DNA from: Formosa undariae
Lineage (GTDB): Bacteria; Bacteroidota; Bacteroidia; Flavobacteriales; Flavobacteriaceae
DNA length: 64,000 bases
Direction of reading: 5' to 3'
Assembly: GCF_042427615.1 (NCBI RefSeq)
Contig: NZ_JBHMEZ010000001.1
Location: 558,001 to 622,000, forward strand
The notes under the pieces: model-generated
Database searches by the model: none
What the model saw: only the letters and a program-made list of their open reading frames with translations
What the model was told of the DNA's origin: nothing
Shown here: positions 63,971 through 64,000 of the stretch, one piece after another
How positions within the stretch are numbered: position 1 is the stretch's first letter
Layout: each line of letters starts with the position of its first letter
Position numbers and translations under genes: made by a program

Positions 63971-64000
63971 TTAGTTTTTGTATTTATTGATATACCACTC
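63971..64000 (-). CDS. rfbB: Probable dTDP-glucose 4,6-dehydratase, last nine codons (partial)
   Basis: The last 30 bases on the minus strand read as EWYINKYKN followed by TAA at 63971-63973, ending 1 base before the rfbA start. An aromatic, lysine-rich ending of this kind is usual for RfbB, which is the expected missing member of the rfbACD set. The rest lies outside the window, so the call rests on position and a short match. Confidence 0.6.
   Translation of the reverse strand, partial: EWYINKYKN

Noticed and set aside
1..64000. CRISPR array, phage-defence cluster or prophage
   Set aside because: No regularly spaced direct repeats, Cas or other defence proteins, integrase or phage structural genes are visible in any frame.

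Overview
The window is a contiguous piece of a Flavobacteriaceae (Bacteroidota) chromosome. Evidence: low G+C; type IX secretion (T9SS) cargo proteins with type A C-terminal sorting domains; a SprE/PorW-like gliding and secretion lipoprotein; lipoproteins with acidic residues after the lipobox cysteine; ATP synthase genes without atpD/atpC; and promoters of the Bacteroidota form TTTG-N18/19-TAnnTTTG. I see no rRNA, tRNA, insertion sequence, phage gene or CRISPR array.

Layout. 1-3.7 kb: 3' end of recA with a terminator, two tandem paralogous lipoproteins, an ECF sigma factor and its partner membrane/beta-barrel protein. 3.7-11.2 kb (minus): an acyltransferase and two large paralogous T9SS cargo proteins. 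11.5-16.9 kb: trpS, a secreted protein with a SPOR-like tail, dprA, a HU-CCDC81/SPOR protein and an acyl-CoA thioesterase. 16.9-23.3 kb (minus): a compact run of flippase, dut, sugar nucleotidyltransferase, TPR protein, DUF4292 lipoprotein and EnvC-like protein. 24.0-32.8 kb (minus): sprE, bactofilin, AtpZ, a DUF6168-like protein and atpBEFHAG, with a strong promoter directly before atpB. 32.9-36.2 kb: a PadR-regulated ABC exporter. 36.3-42.3 kb: housekeeping genes (PaaE-like reductase, GT9, DUF4254, upp, DUF6427, a small membrane protein, purD).

42.4-64 kb is a surface polysaccharide locus, nearly all on the minus strand. It holds a priming sugar-phosphate transferase, glycosyltransferases, three polymerase/ligase-like membrane proteins, a Wzx flippase, a sulfate-activation set (cysC, cysD, cysN, cysQ and a DUF2061 protein) and dTDP-rhamnose genes (rfbA, rfbC, rfbD, and the last codons of a probable rfbB at the right edge).

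The most interesting part is 52.1-57.4 kb. A DRE-TIM aldolase, a CMP-sugar cytidylyltransferase and a HAD phosphatase are joined by 1- and 4-base overlaps. They are followed by a flippase and a protein resembling GT42 sialyltransferases. No PEP-dependent NeuB/KdsA synthase is present. The aldolase carries a C-terminal Rossmann-like domain resembling the GT42-like protein. I infer a pyruvate-aldolase route to an unusual CMP-activated ulosonic acid, and its transfer into the glycan. A second finding is an internally deleted polymerase gene at 46.0-46.4 kb, which suggests that the repeat-unit polymerase has been replaced.
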